Shown here: in pieces, positions 34,352 to 44,127 of the stretch
Position numbering within the stretch: position 1 is the stretch's first letter
How the letters are laid out: every line of letters starts with the position of its first letter
Assembly (NCBI GenBank): GCA_040398805.1
Contig: JBBATK010000001.1
Coordinates: 62,001-126,000, forward strand
DNA: 64,000 nucleotides
From: JBBATK01 sp040398805
GTDB taxonomy: Bacteria > Bacteroidota > Ignavibacteria > Kapaibacteriales > NICIL-2
Direction: 5' to 3'
Made by a program: the position numbers and the translations under genes
Notes under the pieces: model-generated
Seen by the model: only the letters and a program-made list of their open reading frames with translations
Database searches by the model: none
What the model was told of the DNA's origin: nothing

Positions 34352-37303
34352 CTATTGACCGAAACTTCGGAGATTGTACGTAAAGGTTGCAAGGAAGTAG
34401 CGCTGCAATACTTGCGTACGGGTATCCTCCACGTAGAAGCTTCCTGTGGTACGATTGACAGCGTTGTTCTGGTTGAGGGCATCGAAGACACTGAGTTTGA
34501 GCTCGCCTCTGCCGTCGAGAAACCGACGTCCGATCCCAAGGTTACACAGCGGAATGGTCTGATTGAATGCCGACGAGGAAAGTCCGGTATTCGTGATGTA
34601 ACTCATGTCGACGGTCGCTATCCATCCGCTCAGCCACTCCGATTCCGACTTCGAGATGAACGTACCGCGCGCGATGACGGTGGCCGTCGTGAACACGGAG
34701 TTCAGCTCCGACTGGATGGAGTTATTGAGAGACGTGCGGGCCACACGGGCGGACAGGGAGAAGTCCGTGTTCTCGCTGATGTTGCTGCTTATGCCCAGCG
34801 AAGGCGTGAGGATAAGCGTCTGTGCCACGTTCTCCGCGTTGTTGATCAGGCTGATGTCACGCGTGAACACGACGCCAGCATTGGTATTGAGGTTCAAGCG
34901 CAGGCCTCGGACGATTTCCACGGGGAAGCTGTAGACAAGGAAGCTGTTCGCATTGACATAGCCGTTGCGGTTGACGGGCGACGTGAACTGACTGCCCAGG
35001 CGGATGGTATCGCCTCGGAAGGGATTGATACCGCTCGTGAGGGTCGAGTTCACGATGCGGTCGTTCGTGACGTTGACATTGACCATGGCGAACATTCCGG
35101 AGGCCGTGATCATGTTGAAGTTGCCATAGTTGGCGAACACGCTGTGGGTGTACTCCTGACGCAAGGAGGCATTACCCCGGTACAGACGTAGGGGGTCGGT
35201 ATTATCGATGACCTCCTGCAGCTGCTGTATGGACGGCGAATTCGTGCTTGTCCGATAGGAGAAGCGGACGTTACTGCTCAGAGTGGGACGGGAGACGATT
35301 GAGACGTTCGGAAGGATATTGAAGAAGCGCGACTCAGTGGATGTGGCGGCTCCTGCGTTCTGGTTCGTTGTCAGATCGGCTCTCTGATAATCCGCGCCCA
35401 AAGCGAAGGTCCACGTGCCGACCGCACCGCCCATCATCCCCATCATGCCTCTTCCCATTTCCCGGTTGCCGCCCATCATCATCATCATGGGATCCATCTT
35501 GGGCTTGCCGCTCGTATCCGGCGGCGGGACGATACTGAAGCGATAGCTCAGTCCGCCGCGATGCGTGATGTAATCGCTAGTCGAGGAATTGGAGAGTCCG
35601 GGCAGGGGCACGGTGGGCGCGTCGACGTTGTACGTGTTTCGGTCCGATGAAGTCGATGTGGCGTTGTAATTGTACGTCAACTGCAATTGATGATTCGTCG
35701 CGACAGGTTCGGTATACGTCACGTTCGAGCTCAGACCGTTCGTCGTGCCGCTCGTCGGCGTATTCTGATGGATATTCAAGAGGAAGGTATCCGCTCCGAA
35801 GATGAGGTTGTCGGAAAGATTGTCACTCGTTCCGGAGTTATCACGGATGTTGTTATTCAGGTTCGCCGACAACGTCCGTCCTTCGGTGGCGAATCGCAAC
35901 CGGTAGAGGATGTCCGAGGAGAGATTGTAGGCGGCATTGTTCGATGCCGTGGTCGCAACGGATTGATTAAGGATGGCGGACGGGAGATTCTCCGTGACGC
36001 TCTTCGAGCTCGAGGACTTGTCGACATTCTGCCAGGTCATCCGGGGCGAGATGAGCAGACTGCTCATGGAATCGATGGAGATATCCGCCCGCAGGTTGAG
36101 TCGGTGATTCGTATTGTCCGTGAGGTTCATATTGTCCTGCTGATTGGCCTGCGATGTCTGGTCGGTCAGGTAGTAGATGCGATTGAGGGATTGAACCTGA
36201 TCGGTCTTCGAGGTGTTGAAGAAATAACTTCCGGTGACAGCGACGGATTTGCCGAACTGGTCTTGGTAGTTGACACCCACGCCATGCGTACGGGAAATTC
36301 CGTCACTCGGACTGATCATGAAATCACTGCCGCCGCCACCTCCGCGCGAGCCCATACCTGCCATCCTGCTTCCTCCGCTCGTGCTGAACATGGCCATGCT
36401 CCTGCCTGCCATGCGCATCCACGAACCACCACCACCACCCATCATTCCCACGAGATCCTGGATCGCGAAATTCTGCTCGTTGATATTGTTCGAAAGCGCG
36501 AGCACCGTGATGCGCCGGTCGCCATTGAACAGGTTCACGTTGCCACCGGTGTTGTACCGTTCGTCCGTGCCGTACCCGGCAAAGCCCTTCCCGAAGATGC
36601 CATTGCGTTTGTCCGGACGCGTGACGACATTGATGGTCTTGTTCCGTTCGCCATCGTCGAACTTGGTGAATTGGGCTTGGTCGCTGCCCTGATCGTAAAC
36701 TTGGACCTTGTCGATGATATCGCTCGGAAGAGTTTTGAGCGTGGTGGCGGCATCATCACCGAAGAACGGTTTTCCGTCCACGAGCACTCTGCGAACCTGC
36801 TCTCCTTGGGCTTTCACCTGACCGTTGTCCACTTCCACGCCTGGCATCTTTCGTACGAGGTCTTCCGCCGAGGCGTTCTTGTCCGTTTTGAAGGCACGGG
36901 CATTGAACTCCGTCGTATCGCCTTTCTGTTCACCACGGGTCTGGACCGCTTCCACCTCCACGGCGTCCGTCGTTACGCTCGCTTGTACCATACGGATGGT
37001 GCCGGCGCGTAGCGTATCGTCGTTCTGCAGTCGTACGCGCTTACGCGCTGTTTCATATCCAAGAAACTTGATCGACAGGGTGTGCTGTCCTTCGGGAAGT
37101 TTCGTGATGAAGAACCTGCCCTTGGCATCACACACAGCGCCGCCAAGGATGGCATTCGAGGAGGATAGAATGGCTGCGGTCGCGCCGGACAACGGTGATC
37201 CGCTCGCGCTATCGAGAGCGACTCCCTGAACCGACGCGGTCTGGGCTCGGAGAACCAGCGTTGAACAAAGGATGACAAGGGAAAGAGAGACAAGTCGACG
37301 CAT
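34352..37303 (-). CDS. Outer-membrane beta-barrel protein (TonB-receptor-like) with Met/Gly-rich loops
   Basis: Outer-membrane protein of 983 residues. Signal peptide at 1-20 (start ATG at 37303), carboxypeptidase-regulatory-like domain at about 22-110 (ASVQGVALDSASGSPLSGAT), a plug-like region (about 115-235, with RKMPGVEVDNGQVKAQG and VRRVLVDGKPFFGDD), then a barrel of the OMP_b-brl_3 type ending in TYNLRSFGQ. Two tracts are very rich in methionine and glycine: residues about 286-329 and a second run encoded near 35425-35510. Its cargo is unknown; the family is often grouped with TonB receptors but not proven to import. Confidence 0.85.
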   Translation of the reverse strand: MRRLVSLSLVILCSTLVLRAQTASVQGVALDSASGSPLSGATAAILSSSNAILGGAVCDAKGRFFITKLPEGQHTLSIKFLGYETARKRVRLQNDDTLRAGTIRMVQASVTTDAVEVEAVQTRGEQKGDTTEFNARAFKTDKNASAEDLVRKMPGVEVDNGQVKAQGEQVRRVLVDGKPFFGDDAATTLKTLPSDIIDKVQVYDQGSDQAQFTKFDDGERNKTINVVTRPDKRNGIFGKGFAGYGTDERYNTGGNVNLFNGDRRITVLALSNNINEQNFAIQDLVGMMGGGGGSWMRMAGRSMAMFSTSGGSRMAGMGSRGGGGGSDFMISPSDGISRTHGVGVNYQDQFGKSVAVTGSYFFNTSKTDQVQSLNRIYYLTDQTSQANQQDNMNLTDNTNHRLNLRADISIDSMSSLLISPRMTWQNVDKSSSSKSVTENLPSAILNQSVATTASNNAAYNLSSDILYRLRFATEGRTLSANLNNNIRDNSGTSDNLSDNLIFGADTFLLNIHQNTPTSGTTNGLSSNVTYTEPVATNHQLQLTYNYNATSTSSDRNTYNVDAPTVPLPGLSNSSTSDYITHRGGLSYRFSIVPPPDTSGKPKMDPMMMMMGGNREMGRGMMGMMGGAVGTWTFALGADYQRADLTTNQNAGAATSTESRFFNILPNVSIVSRPTLSSNVRFSYRTSTNSPSIQQLQEVIDNTDPLRLYRGNASLRQEYTHSVFANYGNFNMITASGMFAMVNVNVTNDRIVNSTLTSGINPFRGDTIRLGSQFTSPVNRNGYVNANSFLVYSFPVEIVRGLRLNLNTNAGVVFTRDISLINNAENVAQTLILTPSLGISSNISENTDFSLSARVARTSLNNSIQSELNSVFTTATVIARGTFISKSESEWLSGWIATVDMSYITNTGLSSSAFNQTIPLCNLGIGRRFLDGRGELKLSVFDALNQNNAVNRTTGSFYVEDTRTQVLQRYFLATFTYNLRSFGQ

Positions 37304-37335
37304 GGGATACTCTACCTGGGTAACGGGCACCTACG

Positions 37336-37353
37336 GACGAGATTCATCTCGTC
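37336..37353. repeat. 18-base inverted repeat upstream of the outer-membrane barrel gene
   Basis: GACGAGAT-TC-ATCTCGTC: two perfect 8-base arms around TC, 33 bases before the start of the minus-strand gene. It could be an operator for a dimeric regulator or a hairpin in the leader. It is not followed by a T run in either direction, so it is not a terminator. Confidence 0.5.
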
Positions 37354-37603
37354 ACTTTCGTCTGTGCGACAATCACATAGACACGTATCAGGGGATGTCC
37401 TATTGTTCCGTATCGACGTCCCGAACAGCTTCACGCGCCTGCCAGATCCGCTGACGTGTCCCGGTGATTCCGGCATACTCCGGTGAAGGCCGGAACCGTC
37501 AAGACCATGAGTGTCCGCGTTTTACTCGAAATGCAGGGGAATCGTAGCGCCGAACGTGACGCAATCGCACGGAAAAGTTCTGTGGCCTCAACGGCAAAAA
37601 ACG

Positions 37604-37611
37604 TAACTTGC
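37604..37611 (+). promoter_or_regulatory. Possible -7 element upstream of pyrG (TAACTTGC)
   Basis: TAACTTGC, 145 bases before the pyrG start, similar to TATCTTGC before panD and FKBP. If used, the pyrG leader would be about 135 bases long. Confidence 0.25.
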
Positions 37612-37756
37612 GCCCCGTTCGCGATCACCTCACCCGGTCTTACTTCCGACTCGTTGTCGTCATGCTTCGTTTATGACAAGCGGATCCGGTGCGTGCGTTT
37701 TCAGGGGACTCATGAACCGTCGATCGGTGTTTTCTTTTTTACTCTTCAACACGGCA

Positions 37757-39252
37757 ATGGCGAGATCTGCAACGGGCTCAACGAAACGAAAGACGAAATT
37801 CATCTTCATCACCGGCGGAGTCCTGTCGTCGTTGGGGAAGGGCATCGCATCAGCGTCTCTCGGCTTATTGCTGAAATCACGCGGCTACAGCGTCACGATC
37901 CAGAAGTTCGATCCGTATATCAACGTCGATCCCGGCACCATGAATCCGCTTCAGCACGGTGAGGTGTATGTAACGGATGACGGAGCGGAAACCGACCTCG
38001 ACCTGGGTCACTACGAGCGCTTCCTTGATGTATCGATGACCCGGCAGAACAATTCCACGACGGGTCAGGTGTATTTCGAGGTCATCCAAAAGGAACGGCG
38101 TGGTCAGTACTTGGGCAAGACGGTTCAGGTGATACCACACATCACGGACGAAATCAAGCGTCGCATGACGCACTTCGATAAGGCCTTCGACTTCGTCATC
38201 ATCGAGATCGGCGGTACGGTGGGCGATATCGAGTCGCAACCGTACATCGAGTCCGCCAGGCAAATCCAACTGGAGCGCGGTCGCCGCAACTGCATCAACA
38301 TCCATCTTACGTACGTACCGTACATCCGCAGTGCCGGCGAGCTCAAGACGAAACCCACGCAGCACTCCGTGAAAGAGCTGATGGAGTTCGGCATCATACC
38401 CGATATCCTTCTCTGCCGGACCGAACAGAAACTGTCCCGCGAGATGCGGAGCAAGATCGGATTGTTCTGTAATGTGGCGGAAGAAGCGGTGGTCGAGGCC
38501 ATTGATGCAGAAACCATCTACGAGGTGCCGCTCCTGTTCAGTCGAAGGAATTTCGATGAGATCGTCTTGCAAAAGCTCGGCATGAAATCCGGTCCGAAGG
38601 ACCTGGAGACATGGACCCGTTTCGTCCATCGCGTGAAGAGTCCGAAGTCCGCCGTCACGGTGGCTCTCGTCGGTAAATATATCGCCTACAAGGACTCGTA
38701 TAAGAGTATCAGCGAGGCGTTCATTCACGCCGGTGCGGTCAATAACTGTCGCGTGGATGTGAAGTGGATCGATTCGGAAGCGGTGACGAAGGAGAATGTC
38801 GCCGGACTCCTGGAAGGCGTCGACGGCGTTCTTGTCGCGCCCGGATTCGGCTCGCGCGGCATCGAAGGTAAGATCACGACGATTGAGCATGTGCGGACGC
38901 ACGATATCCCGTTCTTCGGAATCTGCCTCGGCATGCAGTGCGCGGTCATCGAGTTCGCGCGGAATGTGTGCGGATTGTCCGAGGCGAATTCGTCGGAGTT
39001 CAAAAAGAACAAGTTCAATGTCATCGACCTGATGCCGGATCAGCGTGCTATCACCGACAAAGGTGGCACCATGCGTCTGGGCGAGTATCCGTGTGTCCTG
39101 AAAAAAGGATCAAAGGCGGCATCGGCGTACAAGAGCGAGATCATTCAAGAACGTCATCGTCATCGCTACGAATTCAATAACGATTTCCGCGAAGAGCTCA
39201 GTGCCAAAGGTCTGCGCATCAGCGGTACGTCGCCGGACTCCCGCCTGGTGGA
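37757..39252 (+). CDS. pyrG: CTP synthase, 3' end in assembly gap
   Basis: Makes CTP from UTP, ATP and glutamine. The synthetase domain starts KFIFITGGVLSSLGKGI; FDPYINVDPGTMNP and IEIGGTVGDIESQPYIE follow. The glutaminase domain has GFGSRGIEGK and the nucleophile FFGICLGMQ. The start ATG at 37757 is followed by a short basic leader. About 498 residues are visible up to SGTSPDSRLV, after which a run of N begins; the remaining 45-50 residues, including the glutaminase His and Glu of the HPEF motif, are not in the assembly. Not a true pseudogene as far as can be seen. Confidence 0.95.
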
Positions 39253-39352
39253 NNNNNNNNNNNNNNNNNNNNNNNNNNNNNNNNNNNNNNNNNNNNNNNN
39301 NNNNNNNNNNNNNNNNNNNNNNNNNNNNNNNNNNNNNNNNNNNNNNNNNNNN
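39253..39352. other. Assembly gap of 100 N between pyrG and queG
   Basis: Exactly 100 N, the usual placeholder for a gap of unknown size. Both flanking genes run into it from opposite sides with their 3' ends missing. The part of CTP synthase missing needs about 140-150 bases by itself, so the real gap is larger than 100. Confidence 0.95.
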
Positions 39353-40332
39353 CTCTCCGGATTTCCGTTGAGAGCATTGCGGTAATACGATGACAACTCT
39401 CGTGCATTCCGCTGGAGCCCTTTGAGCTTGGTCCTCTTGATAGCCGAACCTTTGAAGCGTTCCCTGAACTCCTCGTCGCTCATCGTCGATACGCGGTCCA
39501 ATGCCAATGACGTTTCACCAAGACGGGGTTGAAATTCCGGAATAGGCGTAGGAAGAGCGAAGCGGTTCCACGGACATACCTCCTGGCAGACATCGCATCC
39601 ATACAACCAGCCATCCAAGTGCTCGCGGATTTCCGGTGGTATCTCACCCTCACCTTTCGTCTCGATGGTCCAGTACGACAGGCAGCGACGCGCATCCACG
39701 ACGGCGGGCTGCACGATGGCATGCGTCGGACAGGCATCCAGGCATGCCGTGCACGTTCCGCAGTGATCGGTGACGGGTGAATCCGGGGGTATCGCGAGCG
39801 TGGTGATGATGACGCCGAGGAAGAAGTAGCTGCCAAGATCACGGGACAGGATGTTGCTGTTCTTTCCCTGCCAACCCATACCGCTGCGGACTGCCCACGC
39901 CTTTTCCAGAACGGGACCCGTATCCGTATACCGTCGGAATGCATGTTCCGGATGCTCGCTTTTCAAAACACCGATGGCCTCATCGAGCTTGGTGCTGATG
40001 ATGTCGTGGTAATCACTGCCCCATGCGTAGCGGGAGATCTTGCCGACGGAGGGGTCTTGCGTGTGCTCGTGGTTTGTGAAATACGATACGGCGACAACGA
40101 TGACGGTTGCCGCACCAGGAACGATAGTCCGAACATCGAGACGCTTGTCGACATTCCTGGCCATATATGCCATATCACCCTGATACCCGCGGTCGATCCA
40201 TTCTGTGAACCGGTGCATTTCCTCATGCAGGACCTCGGCGTTGGCGAAGCGCACGGCATCGAATCCGGATGCCAGGAGCGCAAGACGGAGGCGCTCTTTG
40301 GTGAGGAAATCCATGGTCGGTGAAGTGTTCAT
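39353..40332 (-). CDS. queG: Epoxyqueuosine reductase, 3' end in assembly gap
   Basis: Reduces epoxyqueuosine to queuosine in tRNA, using cobalamin and two [4Fe-4S] clusters. The ferredoxin-like motifs are CGTCTACLDACPTHAIV and GCDVCQEVCPWNRF; the N-terminal cobalamin region has RYTDTGPVLEKAWAVRSGMGWQ-like conserved residues around LEKAWAVRSG. The ATG at 40332 or 40314 is the start. About 326 residues are visible and the end is in the N run; the last visible part, RTKLKGLQRN, is near the normal C-terminus of short QueG proteins, so little may be missing. Follows the Rieske gene after 29 bases. Confidence 0.93.
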
Positions 40333-40361
40333 GAGATATCGAAGGGGAGACGAAGAAGAGT

Positions 40362-40730
40362 CTACATGTTCATCCACGTCGGCAGGGCATCGGGGTCGTA
40401 TGCCACGTAAATGGTTCCGTTCTCGACAAGGATGTCGTACGTGGGAATGCGACCTCGCTGGCGGACCTCCTCGCCCGTGGCAAGGTCGAACGTCCATCCG
40501 TGCATCGGACACGAAATCCGGTTACGGTGAACGTGACAGCGATGCATGACACGATAGCGCTGGTGAGGACAGGTTTGCGCGACGGCGTAGTAGGTGTCGT
40601 TGCTTTTGAACACGGCCACTTGTGTGGCATCGGGAAGGGTGGCGCAAAAGCCTCCCAGGCAGGGTACCTCGTGTTCCGTGCAGGCGCGCGAGTACACGAT
40701 GCCGTTCCGTGTCATGGTTTCGGGCATCAT
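40362..40730 (-). CDS. Rieske-type [2Fe-2S] ferredoxin
   Basis: A 122-residue Rieske protein without a membrane helix, like the small NirD or dioxygenase ferredoxins. The cluster ligands are C-P-H in AQTCPHQRYR and C-P-M-H in ISCPMHGWTFD, followed by the typical ATGEE. It would pass electrons to an unidentified oxygenase or reductase. The ATG overlaps the stop of the upstream metallo-hydrolase as ATGA, which supports co-translation. Confidence 0.87.
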   Translation of the reverse strand: MMPETMTRNGIVYSRACTEHEVPCLGGFCATLPDATQVAVFKSNDTYYAVAQTCPHQRYRVMHRCHVHRNRISCPMHGWTFDLATGEEVRQRGRIPTYDILVENGTIYVAYDPDALPTWMNM

Positions 40731-41575
40731 ATCTCGACAGCACGGGCAAGGTGGAAGCCCTTTTCGTTCCTGCCGACGATGCCAGCAGGGACGATGGCAT
40801 CGTGTTCAAAGACGACGATCCACTCTTGCTCCGCGGCGTCCGGCAGGACACGTTTCTTCTCGTCGATAGTTGTGAGCGGGAAATTGTCGTATCCCATACC
40901 ATAGGCGATCGGTATGTGTGCATGCGTAGGCATGAGGTCCGCAGGAAACACCAACGTCGTCTTTTCGTCCGATATCCTGATCATTTGCAAGAACGGTGTA
41001 TGACCATGGAAGCACTGGAGGGACAGGCCCGGGAACAGCTCCGTATCGCCGTCGGTGAAATTCAGGACGCCCGCATCGACGAGCGGGAGGTAGTTCTCCC
41101 GCATGAACGAGGCACGGTCTTTCTCGCTGGGGTTCATGGCCCAATCGAAATGATTTTTCTGTACATAGTACGATGCGTTGGGAAAGGCAGGTATGGCGGT
41201 GGAGCCGTCCATGACCGTGGCTCCGCCGACGTGATCGAAATGGAGGTGCGTGAGGATCACATCCGTTATGTCACCGGCGGTGAGGGAGTGTTCCGCAAGG
41301 GAGGACTCGAGGCTCCACCAAGAATAGTCGAGTGCGTAGATCGATTGCTGTTTTTCCGACAGCTTGGTTCCGTTTCCGGTGTCCACGAGGGCGATGCGAT
41401 CGGCCCAGCGCACGAGAAGCAGTCGGGCTGCCATAGGGATACGGTTCTGTTCGTCTCCGGGATGGTAGGCACGAGACCACAGATTCTTCGGTACGACGCC
41501 GAACATGGCACCGCCGTCGAGAGCGAAGCGTCCGGTTTCGAGAGCATGGATCTGATACGGTCCGATAGTCATCAT
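40727..41575 (-). CDS. MBL-fold metallo-hydrolase
   Basis: Metallo-beta-lactamase-fold hydrolase of 282 residues. The metal motif is LTHLHFDHVGGAT, with further ligands in CFHGHTPF, VFPADLMP and VVFEHDAIV. Conserved ALVDTGNG near the start fits the lactonase/glyoxalase-like branch. The start at 41575 is preferred since upstream codons are polar and overlap the putative promoter. Coupled by a four-base overlap to the Rieske protein. Substrate unknown. Confidence 0.85.
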   Translation of the reverse strand: MMTIGPYQIHALETGRFALDGGAMFGVVPKNLWSRAYHPGDEQNRIPMAARLLLVRWADRIALVDTGNGTKLSEKQQSIYALDYSWWSLESSLAEHSLTAGDITDVILTHLHFDHVGGATVMDGSTAIPAFPNASYYVQKNHFDWAMNPSEKDRASFMRENYLPLVDAGVLNFTDGDTELFPGLSLQCFHGHTPFLQMIRISDEKTTLVFPADLMPTHAHIPIAYGMGYDNFPLTTIDEKKRVLPDAAEQEWIVVFEHDAIVPAGIVGRNEKGFHLARAVEI

Positions 41576-41606
41576 ACGCGCAGGAAAAAAAACGGTTTTC
41601 GGTGCA

Positions 41607-41614
41607 CGAAAATA
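41607..41614 (-). promoter_or_regulatory. Possible -7 element of the metallo-hydrolase gene (TATTTTCG)
   Basis: TATTTTCG on the minus strand 31 bases before the start; one base off TAnnTTTG. Confidence 0.3.
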
Positions 41615-41658
41615 CCGCTCCGACGGCGCTCGAGATTGCATAGTTCAGCCATCAGGCG

Positions 41659-41666
41659 TACTTTTG
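41659..41666 (+). promoter_or_regulatory. Possible -7 promoter element of the PpiD-like gene (TACTTTTG)
   Basis: Perfect TAnnTTTG match 57 bases before the ATG at 41724, in the divergent region with the metallo-hydrolase. Confidence 0.42.
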
Positions 41667-41723
41667 TCGTTCAAAATCAACATCGTTGACCCTGATTCAC
41701 ACACATTCGGAGTATACGTTTTC

Positions 41724-43889
41724 ATGGGCATTATGCATCGCATCCGCACCTTATCACCGGTGATCATAACCACCGTCATGGTGCTGTTTTTGATATTAAT
41801 GGTCAAGCCGGACAATCTTGAGGAGACCATCAACACCATCAAGCGCGGAGGCGGAAACGCGTCCGTCGGCTCCGTGAACGGCGAAGATATCTCCCGCAGC
41901 GAGTTGGAATCGCGTGTTGCCGACATCATTGAGCAGCAACGTAACCAAGCCAAGCAGCAGGGCAAAGAGGATGTCGATATCGATGAGACATCGATACGTC
42001 AGCAGGTGTGGGACCAGATCGTTCAGGAGAAATTGCTGGAGCAGGAAGCGAAAAGAGCCGGTCTGACCGTATCAAAAGAGGAACTGGCCGACCTGTTGAT
42101 CGAGAATCCGCCGCAATACCTCCAAAACGCCTTCAGGGATTCGAGCGGAGCGTTCATGCGCCAAGTGTATATCGACTTGCTCACCAATCCGGATAACTAC
42201 GGGAAGTATGTCCGCAATGACGCTGACAAGACAGAGGCCATCAACGAATGGAAGCGTCAGTTGAAGAAACTCTCGGAGGGCGAGACGAAGCAGAAGCTCA
42301 TGACGAACATCCAGTCGCTCGTCGGCGGTGGAGCAGTCATTTCTCCGTTGCATGTGAAGCGTCAATTCGACGTGGATAATACCCAAGTGGACGTGAACCT
42401 TGTGTTCCTTGATTACTCTCGTGTGTCAGACCGCGAAGTGTCCGTGTCCGACGATGAGATCCAGTCGTATTACGAGAAGAACAAGCAATTCTACAAGCAG
42501 AAACCTGCGCGGAAGATCAAGTACGTCATGTTCCCCGTCGTCCCGTCTGCGTCCGATTCCATGCTTGTCCAGAAGCGTGCGATGTCCTTTTCCGGACTTC
42601 TCTCCGCGCCCGGAGCCAACCGCGACTCCGTGTTCGAGTATTATCTGAACGAATACAACGGAAAGACGAACGACTTCAAGGCGGCCAATGAAGTAGATCC
42701 GCAGGTGATGGCGATTCTCGCGGGAGTCGCTCCTCGTGAGGTGGTCGGTCCGGTACTTGTCGGCGGTAAGGCCATGTTCCTCCGTCTGGATGCACGTGAG
42801 CTGGGTGGCGACACCACGGTCCGTGCATCCCATATCCTTGTCGGCTTCGGTACGAATAAGGACAGTGCGAAGGCGGTTGCGAACAAGCTCTACGCAAGCT
42901 CGAAGAAGGGCGATTTTGCGAAACTGGCGTCGGAAAACAGCATCGACAAGCAATCGGCCATGCGTGGGGGAGACTTGGATTATTTCGGTCGTGGCCGAAT
43001 GGTTCCGGAATTCGAGAAAGCCGCGTTTGCCGCCTCCGTCGGTTCCATTGTCGGTCCGATAGAGTCGCAGTTCGGTTACCACATCATCAAGGTCACTGAC
43101 AAGCGCTTCGAGAAGATCAAGTACAGCGAGATTCCCATGGCACCCACAGTGTCATCATCGACCAAGAAGAATCTGATGCGTGAGGCTCTAGCGTTGAAGG
43201 AGCAAGTCGAAGCGGGTGGAAACATCGATACCATCGCTCGAAAGAACAAGCGCATGGCCATAGAGACCGCGCTCTTCGAGAAGAGCTCACAGATGCTTGG
43301 CAGTTACGATGTAGTGGACTTCGCGTTCTCTCATGACGTCGGCACGGTATCCAAGCCGCTCGACATGAAAGGTACGTCCTATGTGGTCATCCAGGTCACC
43401 GACAAGCGGGATCCCGGAGTGCGTCCTCTGGCGGACATGAAGGACGAGATAAAGAACCGACTGATGCGAAACAAGAAGATCGCCGCATTGAAGAGCAAGG
43501 CAACGGACATCGCGTCGAAGCTCGCTTCGTACGGTGCATTGGAAGCCGTGAAGACGATCGACTCCACGTTGGAGGTCCGGACCGCGACCGGTGTGAAGGA
43601 CGACGGCAACGTCTCCGCGGTCGGCCGTGATAACGTGCTGACGTCCGAGCTCATGAAGCAACAACCGGGAAAGATTTCGGGAGCCATTCGCGGTGAGAAG
43701 GGATACTACATCGTCCAGGTGTTGGGTGTCCGTAAGGATCCGCGTGAATTCAAGCAAGCGGAGAAAGAGATCGAATCCCGTATGCGCCAGCAATTGAAGC
43801 AGAATGCCTATTACCAGTGGTATAGCAACGTCAAGGAACGTGCGGAAATCGAAGATAACCGCAGTAAGATTTACGGTTCAGGCATGTAA
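41724..43889 (+). CDS. PpiD/SurA-like peptidyl-prolyl isomerase
   Basis: Membrane-anchored periplasmic folding factor of 721 residues. One N-terminal helix (about 11-27, PVIITTVMVLFLILM) is followed by a SurA-N-like chaperone region (GSVNGEDISRSELESRV onward) and a parvulin domain near residues 370-465, with the diagnostic RASHILVGF, GGDLDYFGRGRMVPEFEKA and GYHIIKV. A second, degenerate rotamase-like part follows. This is the architecture of PpiD. It is closed by a strong terminator. Confidence 0.88.
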   Translation: MGIMHRIRTLSPVIITTVMVLFLILMVKPDNLEETINTIKRGGGNASVGSVNGEDISRSELESRVADIIEQQRNQAKQQGKEDVDIDETSIRQQVWDQIVQEKLLEQEAKRAGLTVSKEELADLLIENPPQYLQNAFRDSSGAFMRQVYIDLLTNPDNYGKYVRNDADKTEAINEWKRQLKKLSEGETKQKLMTNIQSLVGGGAVISPLHVKRQFDVDNTQVDVNLVFLDYSRVSDREVSVSDDEIQSYYEKNKQFYKQKPARKIKYVMFPVVPSASDSMLVQKRAMSFSGLLSAPGANRDSVFEYYLNEYNGKTNDFKAANEVDPQVMAILAGVAPREVVGPVLVGGKAMFLRLDARELGGDTTVRASHILVGFGTNKDSAKAVANKLYASSKKGDFAKLASENSIDKQSAMRGGDLDYFGRGRMVPEFEKAAFAASVGSIVGPIESQFGYHIIKVTDKRFEKIKYSEIPMAPTVSSSTKKNLMREALALKEQVEAGGNIDTIARKNKRMAIETALFEKSSQMLGSYDVVDFAFSHDVGTVSKPLDMKGTSYVVIQVTDKRDPGVRPLADMKDEIKNRLMRNKKIAALKSKATDIASKLASYGALEAVKTIDSTLEVRTATGVKDDGNVSAVGRDNVLTSELMKQQPGKISGAIRGEKGYYIVQVLGVRKDPREFKQAEKEIESRMRQQLKQNAYYQWYSNVKERAEIEDNRSKIYGSGM

Positions 43890-43913
43890 CAAGATGTCGG
43901 GTGTGAAGACTGG

Positions 43914-43950
43914 TACCCCGTCTGACGTCAGTCAGGCGGGGTATTTTTTT
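43914..43950 (+). terminator. Rho-independent terminator after the PpiD-like gene
   Basis: A 13-bp stem (TACCCCGTCTGAC with GTCAGGCGGGGTA, one G-T wobble) around a GTCA loop, followed by seven T, 25 bases after the stop. Confidence 0.93.
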
Positions 43951-44127
43951 GCACATGGACATCGGTGGAGAACTTCCGCGAATATTTGACGCCGAACCGG
44001 ATGGGGAAGTGAAACTTTTTTCCGTAATTGACGTCATTAGAGGCAGGTGCGGACCAACGACGTCCTTCACTACTGTTCCGTACGTCTCATCGTTTGTACC
44101 ATTCCGTCCCGACATCGGGATCCCACT

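Larger units (their letters stand above)
37304..37756. other. 453-base intergenic region between the outer-membrane barrel and pyrG
   Basis: Divergent promoter region for the minus-strand barrel gene and plus-strand pyrG. It contains an 18-base inverted repeat at 37336-37353 and a TAACTTGC element at 37604-37611. No tRNA-like cloverleaf and no convincing protein frame were seen; the open frames present are short or lack family-like composition. Confidence 0.5.

Noticed and set aside
36300..36450. Repetitive CCACC/GCC-rich DNA that could be taken for a simple-sequence or CRISPR-like repeat
   Set aside because: It encodes Met/Gly-rich loops in frame with the barrel protein; there are no regular spacers.
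35687..37012. Plus-strand open frame of 441 codons opposite the outer-membrane barrel gene
   Set aside because: No recognisable domain, composition typical of a reverse-frame translation, and the opposite strand encodes a complete family member.
37431..37628. Minus-strand 65-codon frame in the pyrG upstream region
   Set aside because: No ribosome site, no family-like pattern, and it lies in a divergent promoter region.
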